A program made the translations under genes and the position numbers. From contig NZ_QGGZ01000017.1 in NCBI RefSeq assembly GCF_003148825.1, forward strand, positions 62,001 to 126,000: DNA of 64,000 nt. Reading direction: 5' to 3'. This stretch comes from Streptomyces sp. CG 926. Lineage in GTDB: Bacteria; Actinomycetota; Actinomycetes; Streptomycetales; Streptomycetaceae. Under the pieces are notes generated by a model that was not told where the DNA came from, made no database searches, and saw nothing but the letters and a program-made list of their open reading frames with translations. Of this stretch, positions 43,031-52,891 are shown one piece after another; position 1 is the first letter of the stretch; each line of letters begins with the position of its first letter.

Positions 43031-44251
43031 CTACGAGGTCATGGCGCGGCCCCCGATACCGGGGGCCCCGCCGAGTTGGCCCCGCCACCAGGCCTCCATC
43101 GCGTCGCTGTCCATGCCCGCCCAGGCCGGGGTCCGCTCGACCTGGGCGTGGCCCAGCCGGCGGGCCAGCGCGACCAACTCCCGTCCGGCGGCGCCACGGG
43201 TCTCCTCGTAGCCGCGCAGCAGTTCCTCGAAGGAACCGCTGCTGCGCCAGCCGTCGGCGAGGGCGGTGGCGTCCTGGAGGGCCTTCGCGGCGCCGCTCGT
43301 GTTGTGCGGGCGTACGACGCTCGCCGCGTCCCCCGCGAGCAGCAGCCGGTCGCCCGCGGTGCGCGTGGCCTCCACGTCGTAGATCGGCTGGACGAAGGTG
43401 TCCGCCGGCCCGGTCAGCGCGAGCGCCCGCCCCCAGTACGGCGGGAACTCGCGATCGAGCAACGCCGCCAGATGCTCGGCCAGCTCGGGAGTGAGGCCGC
43501 CCGGCGGGAAACTCGTCGGATCGCCCTGGCGCAGCTGCCCGTCCTGCGGCGCAGACGCGTAGAGCACCCAGTTCACCCGGGGTCCGGTCGGCCCGGGAAT
43601 CCGGTAGATGACACAGGAACCGCCCGGGAAGCAGACCGTGGTCACCGCCTCCGGAGCCGAGTCCGCGAGGCCGCCGAGCTCCGCGAGCCGCGCCGCGTCG
43701 ACGTTGCCGCGCCAGCACACGTAACCGGCGTACTGCGGCCGGGTGTCCGGACAGAGCGCCGCGCGTACCACCGACCGGTACCCGTCGGCTCCGACGACCA
43801 GGTCGTACCGCTCGACGGACCCACCCGCGAGCCGCAGCTCGACGCCGGCGGCCCCGGTTTCCGCGACCCCCGTCACCGCCGCCCCCTGCCGGTAGACCAC
43901 CGAGTCGGGAACGGACTCCCGAAGGCCTCGCCAGAGCAGGCCCCAGTGGTAGGAGTAGAAGGGGAAGGGTTGCTCCCAGATCACCCGACCGCCCGCCCCG
44001 TGGGCATCGTCGCGCACCACCCAACGGCGCCGCTCCAGTCGGTGTGCCGCGATCCCCTCGGGCAGCGCGCCGCTCGCGCCGAGCTCGGCCGCCCGCTCGT
44101 CGTGGATGCACAGCCCGACGCCGCGGTCCTGCAGCCGCCCGCCCGTACGCTCCAGTACCACCACTTCACCGGCGCCCGCCCGTGCCGCCGCCGTGGCGAC
44201 GGCGCAGCCCGCGATGCTCCCGCCGACCACCGCGATCGTTCCGCCCCGCAT
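43031..44251 (-). CDS. FAD-dependent monooxygenase (PHBH/UbiH-like)
   Basis: The 406-residue protein has the N-terminal dinucleotide-binding motif AVVGGSIAGCAVATAAARAG, a mid DG motif (LVVGADGYRSVVRAALCP) and the flavin-binding LLAGDAASVVRPHNTSGAAK. It lacks a signal peptide. Such flavoproteins hydroxylate aromatic or polyketide substrates with NAD(P)H and O2; the substrate is unknown. ATG at 44251 has GGAGG upstream. It stands alone between a tandem repeat and a GH15-like gene. Confidence 0.9.
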   Translation of the reverse strand: MRGGTIAVVGGSIAGCAVATAAARAGAGEVVVLERTGGRLQDRGVGLCIHDERAAELGASGALPEGIAAHRLERRRWVVRDDAHGAGGRVIWEQPFPFYSYHWGLLWRGLRESVPDSVVYRQGAAVTGVAETGAAGVELRLAGGSVERYDLVVGADGYRSVVRAALCPDTRPQYAGYVCWRGNVDAARLAELGGLADSAPEAVTTVCFPGGSCVIYRIPGPTGPRVNWVLYASAPQDGQLRQGDPTSFPPGGLTPELAEHLAALLDREFPPYWGRALALTGPADTFVQPIYDVEATRTAGDRLLLAGDAASVVRPHNTSGAAKALQDATALADGWRSSGSFEELLRGYEETRGAAGRELVALARRLGHAQVERTPAWAGMDSDAMEAWWRGQLGGAPGIGGRAMTS

Positions 44252-44315
44252 AGGACCCGCCTCCTGTCGATGCACTTCACCGCCCCGCCCCGCCCCGCCC
44301 CGCACCGGGCCGGGG

Positions 44316-46208
44316 TCACCCCGCTGAAGACCGTGCCGCCGGCGGAGTGGGCTGCGCGGAACCCTGGAGGGCCAGCGCGGTCAGTACGACCAACGAGTCC
44401 GTCCAGCCCAGGGGCGCGACGGCGGACGGCAGGCCGGCCCCGTTCACCGTTTCGGGGAGCTCGCCCAGCCCGTTCCGCTTCGACAGCACCCAGTCCAGCA
44501 CCCGGCCCGCCTTCGCCGGCTCACCCGTACCGGCCCAGGCGAGCGCGAAGAAGGAGGTGCTGGCCGTCCACGCGTACGAACCCCAGCTGAAGGAGGGGTC
44601 GTTGCCGGGCGATACGCCGCCGTTCGGGAGCAGCAGCGCCCGGTAGGTGGAGTCCAGCGCCTCGCCGAGACCGGCCGGGGCGGCGTTGAACGGGGGCGCC
44701 ATGAACGCCACCGCGCTGTCGCGGCCGTGCTCGCCGTCGACGGTCCGCTGGTACCCCAACGGGGCGAAGGAGGTGGCGATCGCCGCGGACAGCCGCCGGG
44801 CCGCCTCCCCCCAGCGCTCCGCGTCCGCGGTCGTCCCCAGCCGCGCGGCCAGGTCGGCCGCCGCGTTGAGCCCGGCCAGCAGGGGAGCCGCGGTCCCGAT
44901 GTTGGCCGTCGTCGTGTCCAGTTCCCAGTAGTCCGGGGACGCCGGAGGCAGCCCGTCCGGGCCCAGGGAGCGAGCGGCGTGGTCGGCCGCCTCGCGCACC
45001 ATCGGGTAGAGCGCGCGCAGCCGCTCGTCCCTTCCGTCGGCCGGCGCCGCCTGGTACCACTGCCAAGTCGCCCAGGGCACCCAGCCGTTGCCGTCCAGCT
45101 GCCACTTCCGCGCGTCCGGCGGCCCGCTGCCGTCCAGCTCGGTACGGGCCTCCCAGGTCCCGTCGGCCCGTTGGGTGAGCGCGTCGTAGCCCAGGATCCG
45201 GTACGCCTCCTCGTCGTGCCCGGTGGCGGCGAAGGCGGCCGCCGCGAACGCCCCGTCGCGGGGCCAGGAGTACTCCCACGCCGGCGCCCACGCCGCCGCG
45301 AAGGCCCCGTTGGGCTTCAGCAGCGCCCGCATCGACAGCAGGGCGCGCCGCGACGCTTCCCGCTGCGCGGCTGTGGCCCCCGGCACCCTGCCCGCCGCCA
45401 GCCACGCGCGGCTCTCCTCGACCTGCGCCAGCGCGCCCGGGTCGTCCGCCTCGACCACCGTCGACGCCGAGGCCCCGTCGGGCAGGTACCGCCACCGGCC
45501 GGAGGGCAGGCGCAGCACGTTGCTCCCCTCGACGTAGGAGGCGCCCACGGCGAAGGAGGGCAGGACGGCCTCGGTGGCGACCCGGTTGGTCAGCAACCCC
45601 GATGTCCGGGCGGCGAGGGCCGAGGTCGGTACGTAGCAGGGCTCGGTCTCGCCGCAGCGCTCGCTGCCGGTGGGATCGATGTGGAAGGCGAGCCGGGAGG
45701 TGTACGCGTGCCAGCCACCCCAGTACGCCCTGTCGTAGTTCCAGCTGGTCGACGAGCCGGGCACCGCGCGCGTGGTGCCGTACCAGGCGATCGGCCCGCT
45801 CTCCGTGGTGCTCGCCTGGAGGTGCAGGTAGTAGGTGTCGCCCGCCGTGACGGCGGCGCTCAGCGGGAATTCGACCCAGCCGGCGCCGGCGCCGCCGAGC
45901 GCCGCGAGGTCCAGGGTCGTCGAGGCGATCACCGACCCCGCGTCCGCGCGGTCCCGGCGGACCTGCGCGGTCACGGTTCCCGTCGCCGCCCCGCTGCCCA
46001 GCCAGACGCTCACCCGGGAGAGCCGGGTGCTGTCCACCGTGAACTCCTGGGCCGCCGCGTTGTTCGTCGCCTTCAGGCCGAACAGCGCGCTCTCGTGGTC
46101 GGCCTGGCCGTCGTAGGGCACGGCCGCCGCCGCGTGCGGGAGCGCGGCGGGCGCACCGGTCAGTGCCAGGCAGAGCACGCCGGGCAGCAAGGTCCTCGCG
46201 AACGCCAT
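44316..46208 (-). CDS. Secreted GH15-like glycoside hydrolase (glucoamylase fold)
   Basis: The 630-residue protein has a signal peptide (MAFARTLLPGVLCLALTGAP), an N-terminal beta-sandwich domain (about 30-165) and an alpha/alpha six-barrel catalytic domain with WEYSWPRDGAFAAAAFAATG (about 305), WVPWATWQWYQ, and SPDYWELDTTTANIGTA holding a likely catalytic Glu. Family GH15 acts on alpha-glucans or related sugars; the exact substrate is open. ATG at 46208 is supported by GGAAGGGG upstream; the longer open frame is not. The last 12 residues are low complexity. Confidence 0.85.
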   Translation of the reverse strand: MAFARTLLPGVLCLALTGAPAALPHAAAAVPYDGQADHESALFGLKATNNAAAQEFTVDSTRLSRVSVWLGSGAATGTVTAQVRRDRADAGSVIASTTLDLAALGGAGAGWVEFPLSAAVTAGDTYYLHLQASTTESGPIAWYGTTRAVPGSSTSWNYDRAYWGGWHAYTSRLAFHIDPTGSERCGETEPCYVPTSALAARTSGLLTNRVATEAVLPSFAVGASYVEGSNVLRLPSGRWRYLPDGASASTVVEADDPGALAQVEESRAWLAAGRVPGATAAQREASRRALLSMRALLKPNGAFAAAWAPAWEYSWPRDGAFAAAAFAATGHDEEAYRILGYDALTQRADGTWEARTELDGSGPPDARKWQLDGNGWVPWATWQWYQAAPADGRDERLRALYPMVREAADHAARSLGPDGLPPASPDYWELDTTTANIGTAAPLLAGLNAAADLAARLGTTADAERWGEAARRLSAAIATSFAPLGYQRTVDGEHGRDSAVAFMAPPFNAAPAGLGEALDSTYRALLLPNGGVSPGNDPSFSWGSYAWTASTSFFALAWAGTGEPAKAGRVLDWVLSKRNGLGELPETVNGAGLPSAVAPLGWTDSLVVLTALALQGSAQPTPPAARSSAG

Positions 46209-46833
46209 CTGTACAGCCCCTTCCTCCTCGACGGGCGCGCGGGGCCCAGGGGCCGGGGCGCCGAAAGCTGGACCCACCTTGCAGGCATCCGGCACCGGGA
46301 GGAGGGGAGTCGGGACGTGTCCCACCGGATCGGGCCGCAGCGACATCCGATCGTGTGACAGAAACAGCGGAGTGGGCCCGTTCGGGCGCATGCCGGCGGA
46401 AGCGGCGCTCGGCGGGCACGCCGGGGCGCGCGCGGGCGGACCGGGGCGCGCGACTGTGCGGATGCGCTTGCTCCGAAAGAATTTCAGGGACCGCCTTGCA
46501 CGATCGGGCCGGCTTTCCGATGGGGTGGTGATGGGAGCGCCTGGTGCTCCACGGCTGCCGGTTCGGGGGTAGGCACGCCGCCGTTGCTCATGATCCACTT
46601 GAAAGGTTCCGCGCCGACGTGAATGTTGCCGAGACGGCCGCCCTCGCGCTGTTAGTGATCACTGTCCGTCCTCTCGTCATCGATGTGTTCAGGGCGCCCA
46701 TGCGCCTACCGGGTGCGGGGGTACGGACGGGAACCGGCGGACCATCCGCCGGCCGCCGTGCCGCTCCCCGCGCCCGCCACCATGAGGTCCCCGCCGCCCC
46801 CGCGTGCGGCGACGAACAGCTGGGGGGGAGCGT
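46209..46833. other. Intergenic region between divergent genes
   Basis: The 625 nt hold promoters for the glycosidase (leftward) and the sigma factor (rightward). A 10-bp palindrome AGTGATCACT lies at 46654-46663. An exceptionally strong ribosome site (GGGGGGGAG, 46822-46830) precedes the sigma factor. No gene is convincing. Confidence 0.4.
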
Positions 46834-47412
46834 ATGAGCGAAGGCGAATTCGATCCATCGGGGGACCAGGCGGTCTCCAGCGAACTGGCCGGCGTCCTAC
46901 CGGTGGACTTCACCGCTTTCCACTCCCAGCAGCACCGTGCCTACCTGCGCTACGCCCACCTGCAGCTGGGAAACCCCAAGGACGCCGAGGAAGTCGTCGA
47001 CGACGTGTTCACCTTCCTGCTGAAGGTGTGGCGCCAGGCCCTGAAGGAGGCGAGCCTCCACGGCTTCGCCTGGGCGGTGCTGCGCGAGCACGTCGCAAGA
47101 CGGCTGGCGGCCCTGGGCCGGCAGGTGGCCATGGTGGAGACGGCCTGGTTCGCAGCCCTGCGCCGTTCCTCCAGAGAACGGCTGGAACTGCTGGAGTCGA
47201 AGCTCGGGCTGTACGCGGCGATCGCGGGACTGTCCGAGCGGCAGTACGACGTGGTGCTGCTGGCCTTCCTGCTGGGCAACGACTCCGACACGGTCGCCCG
47301 GATGATGGGGATCACCCCCGCGACGGTCCGCTCGCACATCCGCGGCGCACGCCGAACCCTGTCCCGCAAGCTCGGGGTGGAATGGATCCCCGGAGAGGAG
47401 AAGGACCAGTGA
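46834..47412 (+). CDS. RNA polymerase sigma factor, sigma-70/ECF-like
   Basis: The 192-residue protein has a region 2-like segment (QHRAYLRYAHLQLGNPKDAE and VVDDVFTFLLKVWRQAL) and a region 4 helix-turn-helix (DSDTVARMMGITPATVRSHI and RGARRTLSRKLG). It overlaps the following IclR-type gene by four bases (GTGA), so the pair is translated together and the second protein may control the sigma factor. No classical anti-sigma factor is present. Confidence 0.85.
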   Translation: MSEGEFDPSGDQAVSSELAGVLPVDFTAFHSQQHRAYLRYAHLQLGNPKDAEEVVDDVFTFLLKVWRQALKEASLHGFAWAVLREHVARRLAALGRQVAMVETAWFAALRRSSRERLELLESKLGLYAAIAGLSERQYDVVLLAFLLGNDSDTVARMMGITPATVRSHIRGARRTLSRKLGVEWIPGEEKDQ

Positions 47413-49220
47413 GCGACATGCCCCGCCACCGCGACATGCCGCTGTGCGAACTGGACGCGGCCCTTGCGGACGCGTCGGTACTCGCGGAGGAATACGCCGG
47501 ATACGACGAGGGCGCGGCCCGTCGTCGGATCGCCCGCCGGATCGTCGCCGACCGCGCCCGCTCGGCGACCGGCACGACCGGCCCCCCCGGCGCCGCGACC
47601 CCGCCACCGCGGGGGCAGGCCACATCCACATCCACATCCCCCTTCGCCTTCGCCTTCGGGCCCGCGTTCGGCTCTCCGTTCGGGTCCTCTTTCGGGTCGT
47701 CCTTCGGGTCCGCTTTCGCACCCGTGGCGGCCGCCGACGACCTCGTCCTGGACGCCGCCTGCCACGTGCGCGCCGCCCGGGGGCTGGACGACCTCGCCTG
47801 GTGCCTCGTGGAGAGCCGGGCCTTCGCCGAACTCGCGCTCGACGTCGGCTCCTGGCCCCACGGCGCCGACTCGGCCCTGCTGTTCGGCTGCCTGCTCCAC
47901 CTGGCCGACCGGATGGAGGGCGCCCAGTTCTGGTTCCAGTACGCGGCCGGGGCGGGCTCACGGACCGCCGCCCACTGCCTCTACCTCCTCCACCTCGCCC
48001 GCGCCGAGGTCGTGACCGCCCGCCACTGGAAGCACCAGGCCCGGACCTTGCCCCCGGAAGAGCATCACCCGCCCCTGCCCCAACTCCCCGAACACCTGGA
48101 AGAGGCCCTCGGAGCCTCGGTCATCTGGACCACCCCACCCATCACCACCCAGGACCTCACCGCCCTCACCACCGGACCCGGAGGCGCCGGTCGGCCCCCG
48201 TGCCGGCTCCCCGTACGGCTGCGCCAGGCGCTCCTGGCACGCCCCCGCAAGGAGCACCCCGACCTGGGGGAGATCGTCACCCCCGGCCCCCAGGTGGCGG
48301 TCGCCGTCGCCCAGCACGCCCGCCTCAACCCCCTGCACCTGACGGACCAGGCGAACGCCTGGGCCCTCGAAGCACTGAAACAGCCGCACCTGATCCACGC
48401 CGCCCGGAAGACCCCCGAAGGCCGCCCGGCGCCGGCCCCGTTGGAATCCGTCCACCAGGCACTGCGCGTGCTGGAAGTCGTCAACCGATATTCGGGGGGC
48501 GTCAACCTGACCCAGATCGCCCGGGAGACGGCGCTGCCGCAACTGGTCCTCGCCCGGGCCACGGAGCAGCTGATCCGCGCCAACCTCGCCACCCCGATCG
48601 GACCGGACGCGTACGTCGCCGGCAACGCCCTTCTGCTACCCGAATCGGCGACCGGAGAAGGGCGCGGACACCTGCGCGAGACCCTCGCCTGGGTGCGGGA
48701 CGCCGTCGGCGCCGCCGTCTACGTCGCCCGCTACACCGACGGCGAGGTCGCCATCACCCAGTACGTCGACGGCCCAGCCGCACCCGTGGTCGAGGAGTGG
48801 GTCGACTTCCGGGTCGCCGCCCACGCCTCGGCCGTGGGCAAGGCGCTCCTCACCCAACTCGACTACGACGACCGGAAGGACCACCTCGCCCGCCACCGAC
48901 TCACCCGGTTCACCCCCCACACCCTCACCGGCCAGCAGGACCTCTTCCACCAGCTCGACGACCGCCCGCCGAACGCTCCGCTCCTCGACCTGCAGGAGTA
49001 CGCCATCGGCACGGTGTGCGCGGCGGTCCCGATCACCGCGGGCCCCAACGCGGAATGCGTGGCCCTGTCCATCCCGGTCCCCGACCCCGGTCGGCTGAAG
49101 CAGGCCGCCCGGATCCTGCAGAGCGAGGCGGCCGCGGTCTTACTGGCCCTGATCGTCGCCGGCAGCACCCCGTCCACGGTCCGTCGGCCGGAGGACACCA
49201 TCCTGTCGCCGACCGCCTAG
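47409..49220 (+). CDS. IclR-type regulator with long N-terminal extension
   Basis: The 603-residue protein has an N-terminal region with EYAGYDEGAARRRIARRIV (about 28-46), a Phe/Gly/Ser low-complexity run (about 75-105), a helical TPR-like part (about 110-220), an IclR winged helix-turn-helix (about 346-410, LESVHQALRVLEVVNRYSGG) and an IclR effector domain (about 415-590, SAVGKALLTQLD). Typical IclR proteins are about 250 residues, so the first 340 are extra. Translational coupling to the sigma factor upstream suggests a ligand-sensing partner for it. The ligand is unknown. Confidence 0.82.
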   Translation: MSDMPRHRDMPLCELDAALADASVLAEEYAGYDEGAARRRIARRIVADRARSATGTTGPPGAATPPPRGQATSTSTSPFAFAFGPAFGSPFGSSFGSSFGSAFAPVAAADDLVLDAACHVRAARGLDDLAWCLVESRAFAELALDVGSWPHGADSALLFGCLLHLADRMEGAQFWFQYAAGAGSRTAAHCLYLLHLARAEVVTARHWKHQARTLPPEEHHPPLPQLPEHLEEALGASVIWTTPPITTQDLTALTTGPGGAGRPPCRLPVRLRQALLARPRKEHPDLGEIVTPGPQVAVAVAQHARLNPLHLTDQANAWALEALKQPHLIHAARKTPEGRPAPAPLESVHQALRVLEVVNRYSGGVNLTQIARETALPQLVLARATEQLIRANLATPIGPDAYVAGNALLLPESATGEGRGHLRETLAWVRDAVGAAVYVARYTDGEVAITQYVDGPAAPVVEEWVDFRVAAHASAVGKALLTQLDYDDRKDHLARHRLTRFTPHTLTGQQDLFHQLDDRPPNAPLLDLQEYAIGTVCAAVPITAGPNAECVALSIPVPDPGRLKQAARILQSEAAAVLLALIVAGSTPSTVRRPEDTILSPTA

Positions 49221-49255
49221 GACTCGTACAGGACCCGGCGAGGTCACGCAGGGGA

Positions 49256-49287
49256 GGGGCCCACCGCACCCGGGTGCGGTGGGCCCC
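49256..49287. terminator. Strong intrinsic terminator (32-nt perfect palindrome)
   Basis: GGGGCCCACCGCACCC pairs perfectly with GGGTGCGGTGGGCCCC. It lies 35 nt after the IclR-type gene and 66 nt before the CYTH gene, followed by TTCGCC. Confidence 0.85.
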
Positions 49288-49352
49288 TTCGCCACCCACG
49301 GACGCGCGCCGCGCGGGATGCGGGCCCGCGCCCCGCGTGGGATAACGGCACC

Positions 49353-50087
49353 ATGCCGGAGTTCCCGACGGCCACGGCCGCCGAAATCAAGATCAGCTTC
49401 GCCGGGGTCGAGGCGAAGGCCGCCTTCGACGCGCTGGATCTCGACCGGGACGAGGGGCACCGGCGCGCCATCCATTTCTGGGACGGGCCGCGGCGGGCGG
49501 CGGACGGCACGGTGACCCTGCCCCTGCTGGAGCGCGGCGTCATCCTGCGCCTGCGCCGGGACGACGAGGGACACGCAGCCGAGCGGGACACCGACCTGAC
49601 CGTCAAACTGCGTCCTTGTCCGGTGCTGCCCGTGCCCTGGCGGCAGGCGAGGGAGGGCGCGGACTGGGAGTTCAGGATCGAGGAGGACCGGACCGGCCCG
49701 GCGTTCACGCCGGTCCTGTCGGCCTCGCTGGAGGCCGAGGGCGGCCCGCCCGAACTGCGGCTCGTCGAGCAGCAGCGGGACCTCCTGGACGCGGCCGGGC
49801 TGACCGAGGCCGACCTCGCCGACCTGACGGCGCTCGGCCCCGTACGCGCCGTGAAGTGGAAGCAGGACTGGGACGAGCTGCCCGGCAGCGTGGCGATCGA
49901 GGAATGGCGCACCGACGACGGCCTGCGCTTCCTGGAGGTCTCGGTGCGGTCGGACATCGCCGACGCCGCCGAGATCCAGGCACGGCTCGAACAGGCCCTG
50001 CGGGAACGCGACATCACCCCGCCGCCATTCGGCGAGACCAAGACCCTGGCCGTCATGACCGCCTTGGCCCAGAACGCGCTCGCCTGA
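49353..50087 (+). CDS. CYTH-domain protein
   Basis: The 244-residue protein has an EIKISF start (a variant of the EIExK motif), LPLLERGVILRLRRDD and DTDLTVKLRPC, GSVAIEEWR and a long charged helix, as in CYTH/triphosphate tunnel metalloenzymes, which hydrolyse or bind triphosphates and polyphosphate. The first motif EIKIS lacks the usual second Glu-x-Lys form, so activity is uncertain. It is convergent with the HAD phosphatase gene at 50091, only three bases apart. Confidence 0.8.
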   Translation: MPEFPTATAAEIKISFAGVEAKAAFDALDLDRDEGHRRAIHFWDGPRRAADGTVTLPLLERGVILRLRRDDEGHAAERDTDLTVKLRPCPVLPVPWRQAREGADWEFRIEEDRTGPAFTPVLSASLEAEGGPPELRLVEQQRDLLDAAGLTEADLADLTALGPVRAVKWKQDWDELPGSVAIEEWRTDDGLRFLEVSVRSDIADAAEIQARLEQALRERDITPPPFGETKTLAVMTALAQNALA

Positions 50088-50090
50088 CGC

Positions 50091-50756
50091 CTACGAAGTG
50101 CTCGCCGTGCCCGCGGCGATGAGGCCGGGCAGGTCGCGCATGTCGTGGAAGACGACGGTGCCGGCGCCCTCGAGCCGTTCCGCCCGGGTCGGTCCACCCG
50201 CGTAGCCGAAGGCCCGCATGCCGGCGGCGCGGGCGGCCTCGACACCGGGGCGGCTGTCCTCGACCACCACGCACGCCGCCGGGTCGACGCCCATCCGCTG
50301 CGCGGCGTACAGGAACAGGTCCGGGGCCGGCTTGCCGCGGCGGACCTCGGTGGCGCTGTAGATGCGGCCCTCGAAGTGCCCGTAGAGGCCGGTGCGGCCG
50401 AGGGTGTGACGCATCTTCTCGTGCGAGCCGCTGGAGGCGACGCAGGTCGGCAGGGTGATCGCGGCGAGCGCCTCGGGCAGCCCCTCGACGGCGGACAACC
50501 CGGCGTCCACCGCCTCGCGGTGCCGCTGCTCGAAGAGCTCCCGCCAGACGCCGGCCGTCTCGTCCCCGACCCGGAGCGCGATGTCCTCGTGGATGGAGGC
50601 GCTGGAGCGCCCGACGAAGCGCTCCAGGACCTCGTCCTCGGTGAGCGGCCAGCCCAGCTCCGCCCCCAACGCGACCTGGAGGGGCAGCGCGATGCGTTCG
50701 GTATCGACGAGCACCCCGTCGCAGTCGAATATCACCAGTTCAATCGGCTTGATCAT
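50091..50756 (-). CDS. HAD-family phosphatase (beta-phosphoglucomutase-like)
   Basis: The 221-residue protein has DCDGVLVDTE (motif I with nucleophile Asp), VASSG (motif II), KPAPDLFLYAA (motif III Lys) and VVVEDSRPGVEAA (motif IV), with a helical cap after motif I. Such enzymes act on sugar phosphates or similar small phosphoesters. ATG at 50756 fits the family; the frame remains open upstream without homology. It is followed convergently by the CYTH gene and preceded by the alkylsulfatase-like gene, 29 nt away. Confidence 0.92.
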   Translation of the reverse strand: MIKPIELVIFDCDGVLVDTERIALPLQVALGAELGWPLTEDEVLERFVGRSSASIHEDIALRVGDETAGVWRELFEQRHREAVDAGLSAVEGLPEALAAITLPTCVASSGSHEKMRHTLGRTGLYGHFEGRIYSATEVRRGKPAPDLFLYAAQRMGVDPAACVVVEDSRPGVEAARAAGMRAFGYAGGPTRAERLEGAGTVVFHDMRDLPGLIAAGTASTS

Positions 50757-50785
50757 TCCCGCAGCATAGAGGCCGACCCGGGGCG

Positions 50786-52678
50786 TCAGGGGGTGACGAT
50801 GGGGAAGTCCGGGTCGGGGGAGTCGAGGTAGGCGAAGAGTTCGGCGACGACCGCCGGATCGCCGTCGAGGGCCACGTCCTCGCGCCGTAGGAGGTCGGCC
50901 GGCGGCAGGGCGCCGAGCAGGAGCCCGCGCAACAGCGGTTCGCCGAGCACGAGGACGGCGTGCGGCCGACCGGCCGCGGGGTTGTCCCCACGGACTCCGG
51001 TCAGTACGCCGTTGCCCAGCCGCAGCGTCAGCGGGTCCGAGTCGGGCAGCACGAACCGGACGGCGACGTCCGCGTGCCAGGCCCGCGGCCCGTCGATCCG
51101 TACGGCGAGGGAGTCCACGAGCTGGTCCAGGCTCAGGGCGGCCAGCACGTCCGGGGAGGCGACGGTGGCCGGGGTCCCGACATGCTCGCCGCGCAGTTCC
51201 TGGGCGCCGGTGAGGTAGAAGTTGCGCCAGGTGCCGTTCTCGGCGCCGTAGCCGAGCTGCTCCAGGGCGTCGGCCTGCAACTCCCGGGCCCGCGCGTTCG
51301 AGGGGTCGGCGAAGACGACGTGGTCGACCACCTGGGCCACCCAGCGGAAGTCGCCCTGTTCGAAGGAGGACCGGGCACGGCGCAGGACCTCCTCCGCACC
51401 GCCCATGAACTCGACGTACCGGCGGGCCGCCGCCACCGGCGGGTGTTGCCACAGGAGCGCCGGGTTCCCTTCGAACCAGCCCATGTACCGCTGGTAGACG
51501 GCCTTGACGTTGTGGCTGACCGATCCGTAGTAGCCGTGGGTGTGCCAGGCGGCCTCCAGCGCCGGCGGCATGCGCAGCGACTCGGCGATCTCGGCCCCCG
51601 TCCACCCCTGGTTGAGCAGCCGCACCGTCTGGTCGTGGAGGTAGGCGTACAGGTCTCGCTGCTGCGTCAGGTACGACATGGCCCGCTCACGGCCCCACGT
51701 GGGCCAGTGATGGGAGGCGAAGACGACGTCGCACTCGTCGCCGAACAGGGCGATGGACTCGGTGAGGTACGTGGCCCAGGCGTGCGGGTCGCGTACCAGG
51801 GCGCCGCGGAGGGTCAGCAGGTTGTGGAGGGTGTGGGTGGCGTTCTCGGCCATGCACAGCGCCCGGTGGTCGGGCAGCAGCAGGTTGAACTCGGCCGGAG
51901 CCTCGGTGCCCGGGGTGAGCTGGAAGACCATGCGCACGCCGTCGACGGTCTCCTCCTGACCGGTACGGGTGATGTCGACGGTCGGCGGGATCAGCGTCAC
52001 CCGGCCGGTCGAGGTGGTCTGGCCCAGGCCCGCGCCGACCTGGCCGCGCGGGCCCTTGGGCAGGCCGGCCCCGTACATGTACCCCGCACGGCGGGCCATC
52101 GCGGTGCCGGCGTAGACGTTCTCGCTGACCGCGTGTTCCAGGAAGCCCTCGGGAGCCAGTACCGGGACTCGGCCCGCGTCGACCTCGGCCTGGGTGGTGA
52201 CCCCCTTGACGCCGCCGAAGTGGTCGGCGTGGCTGTGGGTGTAGAGCACGCCGGTGACCGGCCGGTCCCCACGGTGGGCCCGGTACAGGGCGAGGGCCGC
52301 GGCCGCCGTCTCCTCGCTGATCAGCGGGTCGATCACGACGACGCCGCGTTCGCCCTCGACGAGGGTCATGTTCGACAGGTCCAGGCCGCGCACCTGGTAC
52401 ACGCCGTCGACGACCCGGAAGAGGCCTTGGAGGGCGACGAGGCGGCTCTGGCGCCAGAGGCTGGGATGGACGGTGTCCGGGAGGTCCCCGTTGAGGAAGG
52501 CGTAGGCGTCGCCGTCCCACACGACGTTCCCGTCCTCGGCCGTGATCACGCAGGGCTCCAGGGCGGCGACGAAGCCGCGCGTGGCGTCGTCGAAGTCGGC
52601 GCGGTCGGCGAAGGCGTCGCTGTCGCGCGCTGCTCGGTGAGCGGCTCGGGAGGCGTCGTGACCGGGGCCGTTCTCCAT
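50786..52678 (-). CDS. Metallo-beta-lactamase-fold alkylsulfatase (SdsA1-like)
   Basis: The 630-residue protein has the metal motif THSHADHFGG (about 169), further ligands in MAENATHTLHNLLTLRG and ASHHWPTWGRERAM, a helical dimerisation domain, and a C-terminal SCP2-like domain (about 505-630). This order is that of SdsA1/BDS1-type type III sulfatases, which cleave alkyl sulfates such as SDS. No clear signal peptide is present. ATG at 52678 has GAGGAGG upstream. The divergent dienelactone-hydrolase-like gene at 52963 may share its control region. Confidence 0.9.
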   Translation of the reverse strand: MENGPGHDASRAAHRAARDSDAFADRADFDDATRGFVAALEPCVITAEDGNVVWDGDAYAFLNGDLPDTVHPSLWRQSRLVALQGLFRVVDGVYQVRGLDLSNMTLVEGERGVVVIDPLISEETAAAALALYRAHRGDRPVTGVLYTHSHADHFGGVKGVTTQAEVDAGRVPVLAPEGFLEHAVSENVYAGTAMARRAGYMYGAGLPKGPRGQVGAGLGQTTSTGRVTLIPPTVDITRTGQEETVDGVRMVFQLTPGTEAPAEFNLLLPDHRALCMAENATHTLHNLLTLRGALVRDPHAWATYLTESIALFGDECDVVFASHHWPTWGRERAMSYLTQQRDLYAYLHDQTVRLLNQGWTGAEIAESLRMPPALEAAWHTHGYYGSVSHNVKAVYQRYMGWFEGNPALLWQHPPVAAARRYVEFMGGAEEVLRRARSSFEQGDFRWVAQVVDHVVFADPSNARARELQADALEQLGYGAENGTWRNFYLTGAQELRGEHVGTPATVASPDVLAALSLDQLVDSLAVRIDGPRAWHADVAVRFVLPDSDPLTLRLGNGVLTGVRGDNPAAGRPHAVLVLGEPLLRGLLLGALPPADLLRREDVALDGDPAVVAELFAYLDSPDPDFPIVTP

Positions 52679-52891
52679 CGCGTGAGCCTCCTCGGGCGGT
52701 ACTCCTGGACCGGCCCCGACCGCCCTCGACCGGACCGGGCGAGGGCCCACGGCGGGCGCGGCCGCTCTCCACACCTTCGCCCGGTGGTACCCCGCCCGCC
52801 CGGCGCGCACCGCCGTCCGGGTGAACGCGGGTCGGGTCGGCGATCGCCGACGCCGTCCGCGGCGGCCGCACCGAAACGTGGTGCGTGCGCC

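Noticed and set aside
46544..46837. Short frame upstream of the sigma factor
   Set aside because: No ribosome site and no motif; it overlaps the sigma factor's own strong ribosome site.
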